In this document: one piece after another, positions 22,979-36,180 of the stretch
Numbering within the stretch: position 1 is the first letter of the stretch
Layout: each line of letters starts with the position of its first letter
NCBI GenBank assembly: GCA_031772625.1
Contig: CM062811.1
Coordinates: 647,850,606 to 647,914,605, forward strand
Source of the DNA: Pinus tabuliformis
Taxonomy: Eukaryota > Streptophyta > Pinopsida > Pinales > Pinaceae
DNA length: 64,000 nt
Direction of reading: 5' to 3'
Translations under genes and position numbers: made by a program
Notes under the pieces: generated by a model
Told to the model about the DNA's origin: nothing
Database searches by the model: none
Seen by the model: the letters and a program-made list of their open reading frames with translations, nothing else

Positions 22979-24406
22979 ATCTTATACATAGGACAATGGG
23001 ATGACAAGTATAGGGACATTAGGCACAGGTTACAACAGTAGGGTACAGGTGATCAGGATGTGGATTATCATATAATGGTAGATGGTTTAGTGAGATTTAG
23101 GGTCAAGATCTATATTTTGGACAACAATGATCTCAAGAAGCTTATCTTGAGAGAATTTCATGTCAAGCCATATTCAGGTCATATGGGATATCAGAAGACT
23201 CTAACATTTGTGAAGAAGTTCTACTATTGGCCGAATCTAAAGAAAGAGGTAGCTAAGTTTGTCACAATATTTTTGGATTATCAACAAGTAAAAGTAGAGT
23301 GCAAGCATCTAGGTGGTCTATTGCAATTGATTCTAATTCCAGAGTGGAAATGGGAGGTCATTTCCATAGACTTCATTACAGGTTTGTTGAGGACATCTAG
23401 ACAACATTATTCCATCATGGTTGTGGTTGAAAGGTTGACCAAGGTATCTCACTTTATTCCAATTAAGTCTACTTATTCAACTAGTGAGGTAGCTTAGGTA
23501 TTCATCAGGGAGATAGTGAGGTTGCATGGTATTCCTAAGAATGTTGTATTTGATAGAGATGCCAAGTTCACTTCCAGTTTTTGGAAGGAGTTGTTTATAG
23601 GTTTGGGTACAGAGTTGGCCTTCAGTACCATGTATCATTTGCAGAAAAATGGATAGACAGAGAGTTTCAATAGGATTTTGGAGGACATGTTAAGAATGTA
23701 TGTTATGCACTAGTAGAGAAGGTGGGAGGAGTATCTTCCACAGGTTGAGTTTACTTACAATAACAAGTATCAGGAGTCACTGAGGATGAATCTATTTGAG
23801 GCACTTTATGGGAAGAGTTGTAATACTCCTACCAGTTGGAGTGATCCATTGAACATTGTATTGATTGGACCGGACGTGTTGGCATTGATGGAATAGGGAA
23901 TGTAGGTTATCAAGGAGAATCTAAAGGAAGCATAAGACATGAAGGAGAGTTATGCATATCAAAATAGGGCATTTAAGGAGTTTCAGGTTGGGGAGCATGT
24001 GTACATGTGCATCAATCCCAAGAGGAGATCCTTGAGGATTGGATCATGTGCCAAGTTGGCACCTTGGTATTGCAGGCCTTTTGAGATCCTTGAGAGGATT
24101 GGACCAGTGGCCTATAGACCTGTGCTGCCATCGAGAGTGAAATTCCATGATGTTTTCCATGTTCCATTTCTTAAGAGATATGTGAAATATGTTGATCATG
24201 TGATTGTTTGGTCTGTATTGTAGGTGGAACTAGAAGGAGAATTCCATCTAGAACCTCAGTGCATTTTGCAGCGAAAGATGATGATGCTTTCAAATCGAGC
24301 AATCGAGCAATTTAAAGTTTAGTGGAAAAACTTTTGGTTCGAAGAGGCTACATGGGAGATGGTTGATCAGATTTTAGCTATGTATCCTTCATTGTTTTCA
24401 AGTTAA
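22979..24406 (+). pseudogene. Chromovirus integrase with chromodomain
   Basis: One unshifted frame to a TAA at 24404. The zinc-binding part shows REFHVKPYSGHMGYQKT with the later Cys pair decayed. The core holds WEVISIDFITGL (first Asp), VVFDRDAKFTSSFWKELF (second Asp) and ESFNRILEDMLRMY (Glu). The C-terminal part holds VGEHVYMCINPKR and PSRVKFHDVFHVPFLKRYV. The end is a chromodomain (AIEQFKV, WKNFWFEEATWEM, about 24290-24370). Stops are TAG at 23039, 23495, 23654, 23711, 23714, 23894, 23903, 24221 and 24320, and TAA at 23933. Chromodomains of this kind steer insertion to heterochromatin. Confidence 0.9.
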
Positions 24407-24415
24407 AGGAAAGGA
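24405..24415 (+). promoter_or_regulatory. Polypurine tract of chromovirus
   Basis: AAAGGAAAGGA lies just at the pol terminator. It is now separated from the likely LTR start (24486) by a TA microsatellite, which is unusual because a polypurine tract normally abuts the LTR. Confidence 0.6.
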
Positions 24416-24421
24416 TTTTTG

Positions 24422-24422
<1 letters not shown>

Positions 24423-24475
<53 letters not shown>
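24423..24475. repeat. (TA)n microsatellite
   Basis: About 26 TA units lie between the polypurine tract and the recognisable 3' LTR. The repeat either grew after insertion or belongs to an LTR that really starts at 24419 (TGTTATA); the 5' LTR has no counterpart. Confidence 0.95.
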
Positions 24476-24478
<3 letters not shown>

Positions 24479-24485
24479 TTGTTGT

Positions 24486-25801
24486 TGTAAGCACTAAAAT
24501 TCCAGCCTTGTCAGATGCTTTTGGAACCAAGTGAGATGGTCTCAAGAAAATTTTCATAGGGCCTAGGAATCCCTTTACCAGTTTTGGAAGGATTGTAGTA
24601 AATCCTAAGAGTGGAGGGAGGAAAATTCCTCAAGGTATTAGTGAAGAAATTCTGAGGAATCCAAGCTTGTTTTGGGCTAGTAATCCCTTAACTGGTTTTG
24701 GCAGGTTTGTGGTAAAGCCTGAGGGTGGAGGTGGTTTAATCTTCGGGAAACCCTGGTTGTTTATGTATTAGTTTGCCTATGTGATCTCTTGACTGGTTTT
24801 GGCTGGATCGTGTGAGCATGAGGGTGGAGGTGGTTTAATCTCTAGGAAGCCTTGGTTATTTTTCTCTTGAGTGTCACATTCATGCTTGGAATATGGTATG
24901 GGGTTGATTAGTTGAAAGAAATATTTGGTTCAGCTCAATCTATGGTCGGGTGGTACATGGAAGTCCCTAATTTGGTTGGCTTTTTCATATGTTAATAAGA
25001 TAAATTTTCTTCTTGTACTTCATGAGTACTTGTACTTGTTATTATGTGGCTTTGATGGTTGTTCAATCATGGTTATTATTATGGTTACATGTTAGTTATA
25101 ATCATGGTTTCATAGCAAGACCTAGTTATGGTTATTGACATGTTTTGATTAGTTGATGAATGGTTATTGCATGCATGAGCTAACAAATGTTATTGCAGTT
25201 ATTATGAGAGGGAATTAGACATTCTTGATGATTTTCAAATAAGTATCAAACCCTTATGTTTAGATATGCATTCATGACTTGTAGATTACATGTTCTCAAT
25301 ATGTTTGACAAAATGGTTGTCATAGTTAGTCTTGGTTAGGTCAAGTTTTTATCAAAGTTTGTATAAATGGCTTTTTCCTTATGTTAATTATCATTATAGA
25401 AAGCCTCATTGAGTTCTCGGCAATGGTGTGGAGGCTGACCTAGAATTTAGGCTCAGAATCTGGTACCGCACCATCTAAACTAAGGAATTTAGGTCACAAC
25501 CACTACCCGGTAGGTTTATGCATGCGGTTGGAGGCCCTCAGTCACATGGAGGCCTTGTCATGCATGTGTTTGGGAGCCCAAGTCACTAAAAAGGCATCCC
25601 ATCTTAGAGTTTGGGCACTAGGAGTGATTGTTCAGCTCTTTGGTGTCCTACAGCTCTTAAGGAAGGTCAGTAAAGTTTCATTTTTTTTAATCCACTACCT
25701 TAACTATATTTAGGAGGTTGAGTCATGTCATAGTAGCCCTCATCTCATGTTTACCATGACAGGATGGTGAAAGTGGGTAAATGTGGGAGGAGTGCATTAC
25801 A
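24486..25801 (+). repeat. Chromovirus 3' LTR
   Basis: It starts TGTAAGCACT and ends GTGCATTACA. It is uninterrupted and so shows what the split 5' LTR looked like before the nested insertion: the empty site is at about 25290. It contains the same three diverged subrepeats (starting near 24576, 24695 and 24795) as the 5' LTR. Confidence 0.85.
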
Positions 25802-28800
25802 AATGGCACATAATGCATATACCTATGTGGCATAGGAGATACATCACCACCCATTGCGGGAATGTCCCTACATCTTCTCATAAGGGAAGGGAGATGGAAA
25901 GAAACATTCCCTTTTTGTGAACCTTACTACAGAACCAAAAGAATTTTACCCACCTCAAATTTAGTGTTGTTACAAAAACTATAAAATGTTAAAAGGATAA
26001 AAGTCCCACTAATGTAGCTTATATCTCATCAGAAAACTCAAACATCAAATCCCCCTTTAAATTTTTCCTATATTTTATTTTGGCTACTATAACTTTAATG
26101 AAAAGATTAGAATAAGTTGTGAGCAACACTAAGAATGGTAGATCAAAGTGTAGAAGCATTATAAGAGAATATTAATTGAGTTTGGTTGGGGATTCAATTG
26201 AGCACAAGTGAAGATTCAAGAAATATTTGGTTTTAAGTTGGATAGGAATTCAAATTTTCATATTGATAAGTGTGGAATTCAATTTATTTATTTTTACAAA
26301 TCATTTTTATTAAAAATTAAAAAAAAAACAAATATTTTCTATGGAATGGTATATGTTTCATGTGAAAAAAATTAATTTGCAATATTATGTTTTATCGCCT
26401 ACTATAGTTGGCCCATTTTATTGGTGTAAGCTTTGATATCTTATTAAGGTAACCACTTGAGATATTCTTGCTTCCCCTCTCTTGTGTCATAAGCTTGTCT
26501 CTTTGCTCCAACCTTCCTATAACTTACTACATCATGGGTATAACTTGATTTGACATTAATAAGATATGAAAAAGTAAAAATGTGAACTTAAAAGCCTACA
26601 ACAATGAAATGTGTTAAATACAACATTTGATAATACATAATAAGTTGTAACTCCCTGCATCGTCGACATAATTTGATTCGACATTTTTTGTTTCGTCCCA
26701 ACAATTTAGTGTTGTATTTGGAAAGTACATCAAATTGACTAGTGTTGTACTAAACTCCTTTGTGCGTTGGATTTAAAATATACATTGCATTTTTTTCGTA
26801 TTCGGGAAATATGTATTTGTATTCTTTGTGATGGATATATTAATGAGACTTCCATCTAATTTTTTATCATGGATATTAGGGATCATTTCATTTTTCCTTT
26901 GTGGTTTAAGTGTGCTTTTGTTTTCCATGTATGATGTGGCATTTCTTAAGATGTGATTTTTGCATGATTTATTTTAATTATATCTTGTTTCAGGTCTTTA
27001 AAGTAGTTGAGAAAAGGTTATGAGAGAACCAGGCCAGTGAAATGGGGAAAAGTTGTAATTTCCTTTGTAGAAGATCCAAATGGTTATAAATTTTAGTTGA
27101 TAGAGAGGTCCTACTCCAAAGCCATTATGTCAAGTCATGTTGAGAGTAGGAGATCTTGATTGCAAAATTAATTTTTATGAAAAGGTGAGGCATGGAAATA
27201 TTCGATTTAATGGAGCATATTCAAGGTTTAGAGAGATAGCACTCGATTTTGTGACCAAAGCATCAAAATTATAAAATCAGTAATTTGTCACAAATTTTAA
27301 AAGATGTAAACTAACCATTCATAGTTAATCTAAACTCATATTCTAGTTTGCATTGAAACTCAAATAAAGTTTAGTATTGAAGAATTGCATTGCATAAAAG
27401 GAATTATATTGACCATGATGAATAGACTATTGTTTTTCTAATATAGATGATGTGTATAAGACAACATAAGCAATTTGACAAGTTGGGGGAAAATAACTCG
27501 TGAACCTAGTCCACTAGCTAAAATCACAAATATCATAGCTTGCTTTGATCTTGATGGTTAGAAAATGGTATGTTCTAACTAATTGGAATTCACTTCTTGT
27601 TGACACATATATTTTTAAAGGTGTTATTTACTTTTTTCAGATCATTGTTCCAAATTAAAGTCGATCTCAAGAGTGAATTACGAGACAATCATGTTAAAAC
27701 TTCATATCTTGTGATTTAGCATGTGGGCATGCATTAACACATGATAATGAAACCTTAACTTGGTAGATATTGATTGAGTATCATGAATTTTTGTGTGTAG
27801 TTAATACCATGATGGTTAGTTAATGGTAGACTATAGCATTATCTACATTTAAAGTGTTTCCATTTACCATGAATTTAGTACTTTTTCATTTTTGTATTTT
27901 AAGTTGTTTCATTAAATCCAATATTAACCATAGTATTTCACATATATCATACTATGCTCTAATATCCTACTTATATTGTATTATTATTATTATTATTATC
28001 TTATAAAAGCATGCAAATAGGTTATGATCCTTGTATGTATATTATTTTCTGAAAATTAGTATATACTAAGTATATTATATTATGTTCCAATATTTTATTT
28101 ATATTGTACTATTATTAATATTACATAATTTTATATGATGATGGAAGCCAAAATATGGGTTTATGCAAATCCATCTTCTCCTAATTTCTTCATTATTATT
28201 ATTGGTTTTCTAGCAATCAAAACCATCCATCAAATTAGGAGTACATGCATCCATTTAAGGTTGGAATGTCATTAGTATATCCTCCCAATTTGTTGAGGAT
28301 TGATGCAAGTAACCTTTTCACAAAATTTGTTTGTCATGGTAGCAAACATTTATCTATTGTCAATATAGGAATGGTCAAAATAAACTTGTATGTTAATTCA
28401 CTAAGTCACCAAATTCTCTTGTCACTGTGTAGCCTAGTGATTCTAATAGATATCATCGTCTCCTCTGATTAGATAACTAGCTTTCATCATATTTAGTGTA
28501 TTAATATAGATGTACAAAACTCCTTTTGACTTTTCTCGGATGTGCAAGTGTTTATTGACAATGTTGATTCCTTAACGAGCTAGTTGTAAATCTAGTTGGG
28601 AAGAATTGTGTTGATAAGTTTAATATTTACCATAAAAAATACTTCTTACTATCCATCATGAATCAACCATGATTGACCTTACATCCAACACCAATCATGT
28701 CACATAAATCTATTAAAGACCATCTAATAATCAGTAATGCTTTTCTACAAAAGTACTTGTAGCTCTGGAAATAGATTCTTAAACAACAATACAATTCATT

Positions 28801-31800
28801 GTTTTGACATGATTTTGATACAGTAAATTTATTCAAAGATGAAAAATCATATTTTTTCCTCAATTTAATGAATTGATTTACCACTAACATATTTATAAAC
28901 CTATTAATATGAACAAATCTCAACATGAAACTAAGAAAAATAATTCAAATGGCAAACTCACTAAGAGGCCAAATTAAAATACAAGCTGAGATTTGCATTA
29001 ACCATCCATAGTGAATAAATAATAGATGATGGTTGATTAACATAATTGTACATTCAAATGGAGTTTTAGTGATAAGCAATTTTATTTTCAGTGATTTATC
29101 TATTTGTGAAATCACTCATGTTCTTGATTAATACATTGGCGAAATGACTTATATTATCTACTAACTCTATGGGATTTATATGTGAATCCATGTATATGAT
29201 GAAACTTAGGTTTATTTGTGCAAATGCACATTGATGCCATGGAAAATATTATTTAAAAATATAATAGAATAGAAGTATGGCTATTACATTTATAGTTGGA
29301 GTGTTATTTATGAAATGCCATTGATTACAGGTAGGATATTGGTCTCCAATTAAAGTTGTCATCTCCTTGTCATTTAACATGAACTCATTTTTAGTGAGGC
29401 TTCACTAAGTAATAAAATGTATTTCTTGTAATTCCCCCTCCACATGTGTTTCCTTATATACCACTTTATTAAACCTAAACAAGAGAAATCCTATTCTCAA
29501 CTACTTCTAATGCACTTGGTGCACTGTGAAATGTAGTTTAAGTATATATGTCTAGTTAGATGTTACTTTTAATGTGCTTGGTGTAGTAGGAAGTGTAGTA
29601 TAAATACATATGTGCAACTAGATGTCTCACTTTTCAAAATAAAATGATTTAGGTCTTCTTATTTGAAAGACTAGCTTGAAAAATCTTGTATATTATTTAA
29701 TCTACACTCCTTGGAATTCTTTGGACCTCTACATTTTCTATAATGGACATATTTTGATTATTTTGTCCCAAAATTTGTAGATGATAGATTTGTTTATGAT
29801 GAAATAAATAACATATTTCTTCCTATGTACATTTCTCCTCTTATTCTAAGAAGAGGAAAACATATTTTTCTTTACATCTAAAATCTACAAGATGTAGGCC
29901 TCTCCCCAATAAGTACTACATACTAGGGTTTCATTAAGAAATTAAGCATCTTCAATAAAATTAACCTTTTGTTAAGGAGATACATGTACACTACTTTTGT
30001 CCATGTTAGAACTATAAAATAAATTAGGAAGGACAATACCAAAAGGTGATAGTCTTAATTCTCATGAACTTGGATTGAGATTGAAGTGTTTAGTAGTCAA
30101 TGATTATCACCTAAAATTTTTCTATTGTTATATTTTTTGATATTGTCTTAATCCTTGTTCTTTGAGTTTCCAAAGGTGTCATGGCCCCAAATATGGTGGT
30201 AACCTACATTTTTTGTATGGTGATCATCCTATAACCTCTCTATCTTGTAGTATACACTATACCACCAATGCTTCATTTACTTGATCTCTTGGGTAAGGTT
30301 GTTGTCTCTTTCCATGATCTAGTATCTTCCATTTCATTACTCTAGAAGGCAGTGTATGGTTTTCTAATGTATGACCCTCCTAGACACGTGAAGATGAATG
30401 TGAAGGTTTTACACTAATTCCATGGGACATTAACATCCAAGATGGTGGCATTAAACACCTCCACTAGGATTATTAATGCTCACTAATGTAATTCTTGGGG
30501 CTATTAGTTGGACTAGGGAGACTATTCACAAAGCAATGCATTATCAATTTAAGTAGTATACCAAATATAAAATTTATTTGGTATTTACACTCATAGAGTA
30601 AGGGGTGTTTAGTTAAGCTTGCCATTGGTGTTACCCTTAAGTAACGTAGAAATGCATACCTCAATCTTCTCAAATTTATTTTACCATTTTATGAGATTTT
30701 CCTATATACTAGACATTAAAATCAACATTTGCAATAAATTAGTTTTTAAGATGTTTAATTGTTATACCACAAATTTACTCAGTAGGCCCTTGATGCTTGT
30801 AATCACTTTGATTATTGCAACATTGGATGGAGTAATTTGACCCTTAACGTCTTAATAATCAAATTTAAATCATAGAACATGTTAATAATCCTTATGACAA
30901 TCATCCTAAAAGGAAAATTTTGGTTAGTGAAATTGGGGTACTGCTATTATCTCCATAAATGTTCAATTCATCAAATAAGTGGCCTATGTATTCTTGTAAG
31001 GGGTTGTTGATATGAAAAAACCATGTGTATCCAAGTCATATTGAGTGATACATGAATTGACAAGTAAATATATGGAAGTGTCAACATGTTGAAAGGTGGT
31101 TAATGCCCAAATATAATAAAGGAAACTTTTTCAAGTTTCCTAATAATCCCTATGAGCGTGATTAGTGCCAATCATGTCTTTAAAATTCACTTGTGCTTCC
31201 ATATCATTATTAGCATTATGACATAGTCCACATGCATATTTTATTAATATTTTCCCTTTTGTTTTTTTCACAAGGTTGCTTGTCGAGGATCTCTTTTGAA
31301 TACCATTTGTCACCCCATTGCATAATATTTCTTTTAGAACCTTTGCCTAAGAAAATATATTTTTTTATTTGACATCAACTTATTCAAATTTAATCACTTC
31401 TTATAGCTTACACATATATTTATCAATTTGATTGGGAGCAAGAGAATTTTAGAGATAACACTTGGAATATCAAGGGATGAAGAATAAGCATAAAGACATC
31501 ACACTTATGTATGCATGAATTACAACATACATGTATATACAATTTTGATAATCCACTACTAACATGATTAATAATGCATCCCTAATACATTATTGATATA
31601 AATTATCATCAATATCTCGGATGGGATGAGATAAATTTGCATCACTAGGATGATGGGTGACTAACTTTAGAAGAGATGTTTGTGAGGTGTGAGTTCGAAA
31701 AAGGGATGAGGGAAATGGTGGGGGTTGAGATAGGCCTTAATGGCTTTTCCTCCAGGTGCTAAACCACATAATAATGTTTGATGAAAATCTCACTTAGGTA

Positions 31801-32355
31801 CTTGCAACATCATGGCCTCATCTTGTGTGTTAATCTAGGCAACAATGAAGTTCATGGTGATAGTTTCATGGGTCTATGGTTGAAGCCTCAGGCTTTATGG
31901 TGAATCTAGAATATATTAGGGTTGAAATTTCACCAATTAGCTATTTTTTGGTCATTTTTCGAAAAGAAATATTCTCCCATTTGGTTAAAAATTTGTCTAT
32001 ATTTTGCATAGATATGATTAAATTGATCATATTTGCCAAAAATTTACCAGTTTTAATAATAAATTACATGTTTTTTTATTGAATATTTTCCTACATTCTA
32101 TATGTATGATTTTTCAAACTATAATAGTCACTTAGAATATTATACATAGGTATAATATTTGAATCCTTAAAAATACCCATTGTTGATCCCAACCTCTAAT
32201 GTGTGTTAGCATTTGATATTTGGTTTTAGATTGTTCTTCTAAGGAATTTATTGGGGGTGTCATTATTTTGTTGTATCAAGATTTTATAAATTAGAAAGGG
32301 TCTCTTTGATTTGTGAATTGTGTTGTATCCTTTCAACTATCTAAACTAAGGTAAG
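25802..32355. other. AT-rich sequence with no recognisable gene
   Basis: This is 6.5 kb of very AT-rich DNA with short trinucleotide (ATT)n runs near 27980 and 28190 and pairs of similar phrases around 27950-28090. I find no conserved domain, tRNA, LTR pair or splice-organised exon. Open frames of up to about 90 codons show no motif. It is probably old transposon remains beyond recognition. Confidence 0.5.
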
Positions 32356-32937
32356 ATGACTAGCAAAAGGCGCATTGGGGGAGGTAAAAAGAAATAAAAA
32401 TAGGTGCAGAGGCCTACCAAGGAAGTGGAGAGTTGAGATCGTGGTAAAGAAAGCAAAAAAAACCTACCACAACAAGATTTTATAAAATACCAACATAGTA
32501 GTGGAGGAAATCAAGGATAGGGTTAGAGAACATAAAGGTGTAACTCCTATCAAGCAAGTTGATGAGGAAATTTTAGAATGTATTCCAAACACTGGCTTTT
32601 CAAGGAGTACATATCCAAAATCTTGAAAATGGTGGAAATTTATGGGCATAAGAAGACCATCATAGACATGACAATGGAGATAGGAGGAGCTCATCAAAAT
32701 GAAGCCCTAAATAAACTAAACCTGTTGGAATCATGAGTACATGACATTGATGATAATTATGATAATCTTATCCATAAAATATCACAGTTCAAGGAAAAGT
32801 GACGTCAGGGGAAGGAAGAACAACCTAGAAAGGTGGAGGAAGAGGAGTTGGTCAACGTGGATGGAATGACATATAAACAAGTTTCCATACCCAATCTTGA
32901 CGATGACTTACCTCCAATATTCATCAACGTTGATTGA
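32356..32937 (+). pseudogene. Unrecognised degraded ORF, charged protein
   Basis: An ATG at 32356 starts a Lys/Arg-rich stretch that breaks at once. Coding-like fragments follow in different frames: VVEEIKDRVREHKGVTPIKQ, then KILKMVEIYGHKKTIID with GGAHQNEALNKLNLLES, and at the end EEEELVNVDGMTYKQVSIPN up to a stop near 32937. The acid- and Lys-rich composition and frame changes without loss of coding character suggest a decayed gene of about 190 codons. I do not recognise the family; a transposon gag-like protein is one possibility. Two stops and at least one frameshift are present. Confidence 0.35.
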
Positions 32938-34880
32938 AAGTTTGATGATTAGCCATAGTCTTTCCAAGTTTTTATTGTTTCATAGGTTTTTAGCTTTGTC
33001 ATATATACAATCATCACTAATCTAGAATAGCAGTATCATAAGCTTATGTTATGTTTATCTTGGTATGGAATTGTTGATAGTGTTGGATGTTCTGCCAATA
33101 GTAGGGGGTCTCCCCAATATGAAGTCCCAATTAGACCTCACTTCATTTCGGATAGGAGCCCCATCCGAATACCGGCCTAGCTGCCATTGTATGTGTATTT
33201 TTCTTTTGGATTAAAATGTAGAGATAAGAGTGAGTCCAAGTGTACCATGTCAGAAGAATAATGACGAAATCAACCCTCCATTGATGACTTGAAAAATATG
33301 ATACAAAAATATAACAACAACATAATTAGAAAGGGTATTCCATAAGGAAGAATCAAATAGTTGATACTAATTAAGACATATACAAGTAAAAGAGTGGTAA
33401 AGACCAAAAGTGAATTAGTTCACAATTAATCACTAACATAACATTGAATGAAGAGGAAAAGATTCAAATCCAATACACCAGCTCCTTGAAATGAAATAGT
33501 TCAAAAAAATGAAACTGATGTGTAAACCCACATACATAAACAACAAAAGCATGAATAGTCATTACAAATTTCATTAACATGTATGGGAATCAACACATAA
33601 ATTGAAATATTCTCATTGATAATGTCGCCTATTCAAGTACATGTACATAAGCTCATCAAAAACCAATAGTGGGATGATAGCAGTTCATATCATCTTCATG
33701 ACATAACACTAGCCTCACAATCCCTCCACCTATAGGCTACCAAGAGAAAAGGCTTTTAGCTCCTCAAGCACAAGATAGAAAACCTATATCTAGCTTAAGT
33801 GATAAAATTCCACTTGCTTGAGGCATGAGGTTACATTTATATAAATGAGGAGGGTGACCTTTCACCTTCTCCTATAACCTTTGGACTACCTCATGACCTT
33901 CCATCTTCCAAATTGACTCTTCATCTTCCCAAGGACCCTTTAGACTTCTAATTGACTCTTTAGCTTCTAAGTGACCCTTTGGCTCCCATGTGATCTTTGG
34001 CATTCCTTATTTTTTCTTTTTTGTGACTTCAATATTTTCCATTAATGACAAAATAAAATATTTACAAAATAATGATATGAGCCTTGGTGTAATGAGCTTT
34101 GACATAGTATTATGTAGGAAAGGAATTGGTCTTCAACAATTTTTCAATGTCCTCATAATAATATGAGGTCTCCTTAGTACTAATTGGATCATTTGGTAGT
34201 TTTTGTTGACCTAGATCGTGCATCACAAGGTATCTAGATGTAACTGACCAACACTGACTCACAACCTCAATCCTACAAACATACCATCATTAATTAGGAT
34301 ACAAAATGAAATATTTTCATTAATAAAATAAGAAATTATTATCATGAATAAAATTGATCAAGATAATAAGTGTCAAGATATAAATAAGAGTTCATAGCCA
34401 TAAAGTGTCATTAGTAAATTTTCTCGACTTAATCTTCATTCACACCTTGTGGTTATCAATGTTGATTGTTTCATGGTTTGTGTGCAACCTTAAGATGGTC
34501 TCCAAATACTTTGTTTGTATGGTGCATGGTCACACTTTAATCCTAAAGTGCCTCACTTCCACTCTTACACTTTGTGCTTGTGATTTCATTCCTTTATCAC
34601 ATTTCCTAGTCATCTCACTTTGATTATAGTCTTTGAATGCATCCTTAGTAGTCCAGCACATACCATTCCTCCCCTATGTGTATTGCTCTGTATGCAGTCA
34701 AATGGTAAGTGTGACCTTAGTATGCCCCTTATGATGGTTATGCAATGCATCCATTATCTTCTTTCTCTTTCGTAATACACGCTTATTTTTTGTTACTTGA
34801 AATGAAATGCATTGTCCTTTTCTTGGGATGCACACTTTTATCTTGGTGGGAGATAAATAGTTGTCACACAATTGTGATTT
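32938..34880. other. Anonymous sequence left of the tandem duplication
   Basis: No domain is recognised. Near 33850-34000 a short phrase with CTTTGGAC or CTTTAGACT recurs with CTTCCA/CTTCTAA variants, a small degenerate repeat. Otherwise nothing is recognised. Confidence 0.4.
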
Positions 34881-35099
34881 AATTGAATGATGACACTCTG
34901 GTGGGGTGAGTATTGAAGCAATAGGCATAAAAATTCATATATTTAAGTTGCACCAATGCACCGGTGTTGGCATGCCAATGCTCCTATCTCATTGAAATTC
35001 ACTCATGGAAAATACACAAACAACCCTACAAAAATACCTATTCTATCTTGTTTACTTATGCAAATTATTCACAGTGAAAGGAAAATGCATTAGATCTAT

Positions 35100-36180
35100 G
35101 AATGAGCTTACAAGATTGAGGTAAGGGAAATCACACTAGTCTCTAGAAGTGTGCTATGTGCTATGGTTGAAATATAATCTCTCCTTGGCACAGAGTGCAA
35201 TACTGAGAGCTAGTGGATGGAGGTCTAAGTGTCAGAAATGCACAATGCACTACTATTGAGGGAGAGTCTCGGTGTTGAAAGAAAGTCACATATGCAAGAG
35301 GCAAGGGTGACATGTCTACTCAATGGAAGTGTCTTATGTGCTCATCAAGGCAAGGCTTCCAAGGATGGGTGTAGGTCACAAGTTTAGGAGACATGGAATT
35401 AGGGTTTGTGCACTAGGAATGTGTTATGTGCTAGGCAGGCTCGGTGATGGGTAGAGGTCATAATTTTAAGAGACAAACGTTTCATAATTAAAGCTTGAGA
35501 GTGCACTATGTGCTCATCACTTGGACTAAGGAATCAATATGATCATGGCTTAGTGCAAGGATTGAGAACAAGGAAGCACATGAAAATTGGTTGTGTGAGA
35601 TCAATTGAGTGAAGAACAGAACAAGAAAATGCATAACACGATCACACACATTCACACAATAAAACCCATGACACGAATATGCACAATACCAAAACCAACA
35701 TGCATGAACTAAGACAAAAGCATAACAACAATGATATCCAAGTGTGACAAATGAGTTGCAAGCCTTTGCGACAGAAGTGTCACCTATAGCTAGAAAGCGT
35801 GCTAGGTCAAGGAGGTGTGCCCAGTGCATGTTCCAAGTGAAAGGATGATTGGCTAGATCTTAAGAATTCATTGGAGCTACTACTAGATAATTCATTGGCA
35901 CTACTTCTAAGGAGTGTGCTATTCTATTCTTAGAAGATGTGCTAGGCCTACTTTTAGAAGGTGCACTAGGATTAAGGGAAAGACCTGCAACTAGAAAGTA
36001 TGATAACACTACATCAAGGAAATGCACTAGCCAGTGTTTTCAAGGTGTGATCTGCTTGTCTCTAGAAGGTGTGCTAGACTTGCTCCTAGAAAGTGTGCTT
36101 AGCGCAAAAAATTGTGACAAGGAGTGTTGATTATCACTACGAAGTGTGGTTTCACTAGCCAAGAATGGTGTTCTATGCTT
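35100..36180 (+). repeat. Degenerate GTGTGCTA(G/T)-type repeat field, copy A
   Basis: Short related phrases recur every 20-90 bases: AGAAGTGTGCTATGTGCTA, GAATGTGTTATGTGCTAGGC, GAGTGCACTATGTGCTCATC, TAGAAGATGTGCTAGGC, TAGAAGGTGTGCTAGAC and others. They are too diverged for a simple minisatellite, but the shared core is unmistakable. The same field is at about 40200-41290 in copy B. No protein is recognised. Confidence 0.65.

Larger units (their letters stand above)
6350..25801 (+). mobile_element. Ty3/gypsy chromovirus (Tekay/Del-like), interrupted
   Basis: This is an old plus-strand LTR retrotransposon. It has a split 5' LTR (6350-7134 plus 18845-19356), a degenerate initiator-Met-type primer site (19360), gag (from 19757), pol with protease, RT, RNase H and integrase, a C-terminal chromodomain (about 24270-24400), a polypurine tract (24405) and a 3' LTR (24486-25801). 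A chromodomain fused to integrase defines chromoviruses; the clade assignment is from gag and pol appearance. A Tat-like element sits inside the 5' LTR. No target duplication is visible, and the left boundary is good only to within about 80 bp. The coding region carries many stops and a few frameshifts, so the element is dead. Confidence 0.9.
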
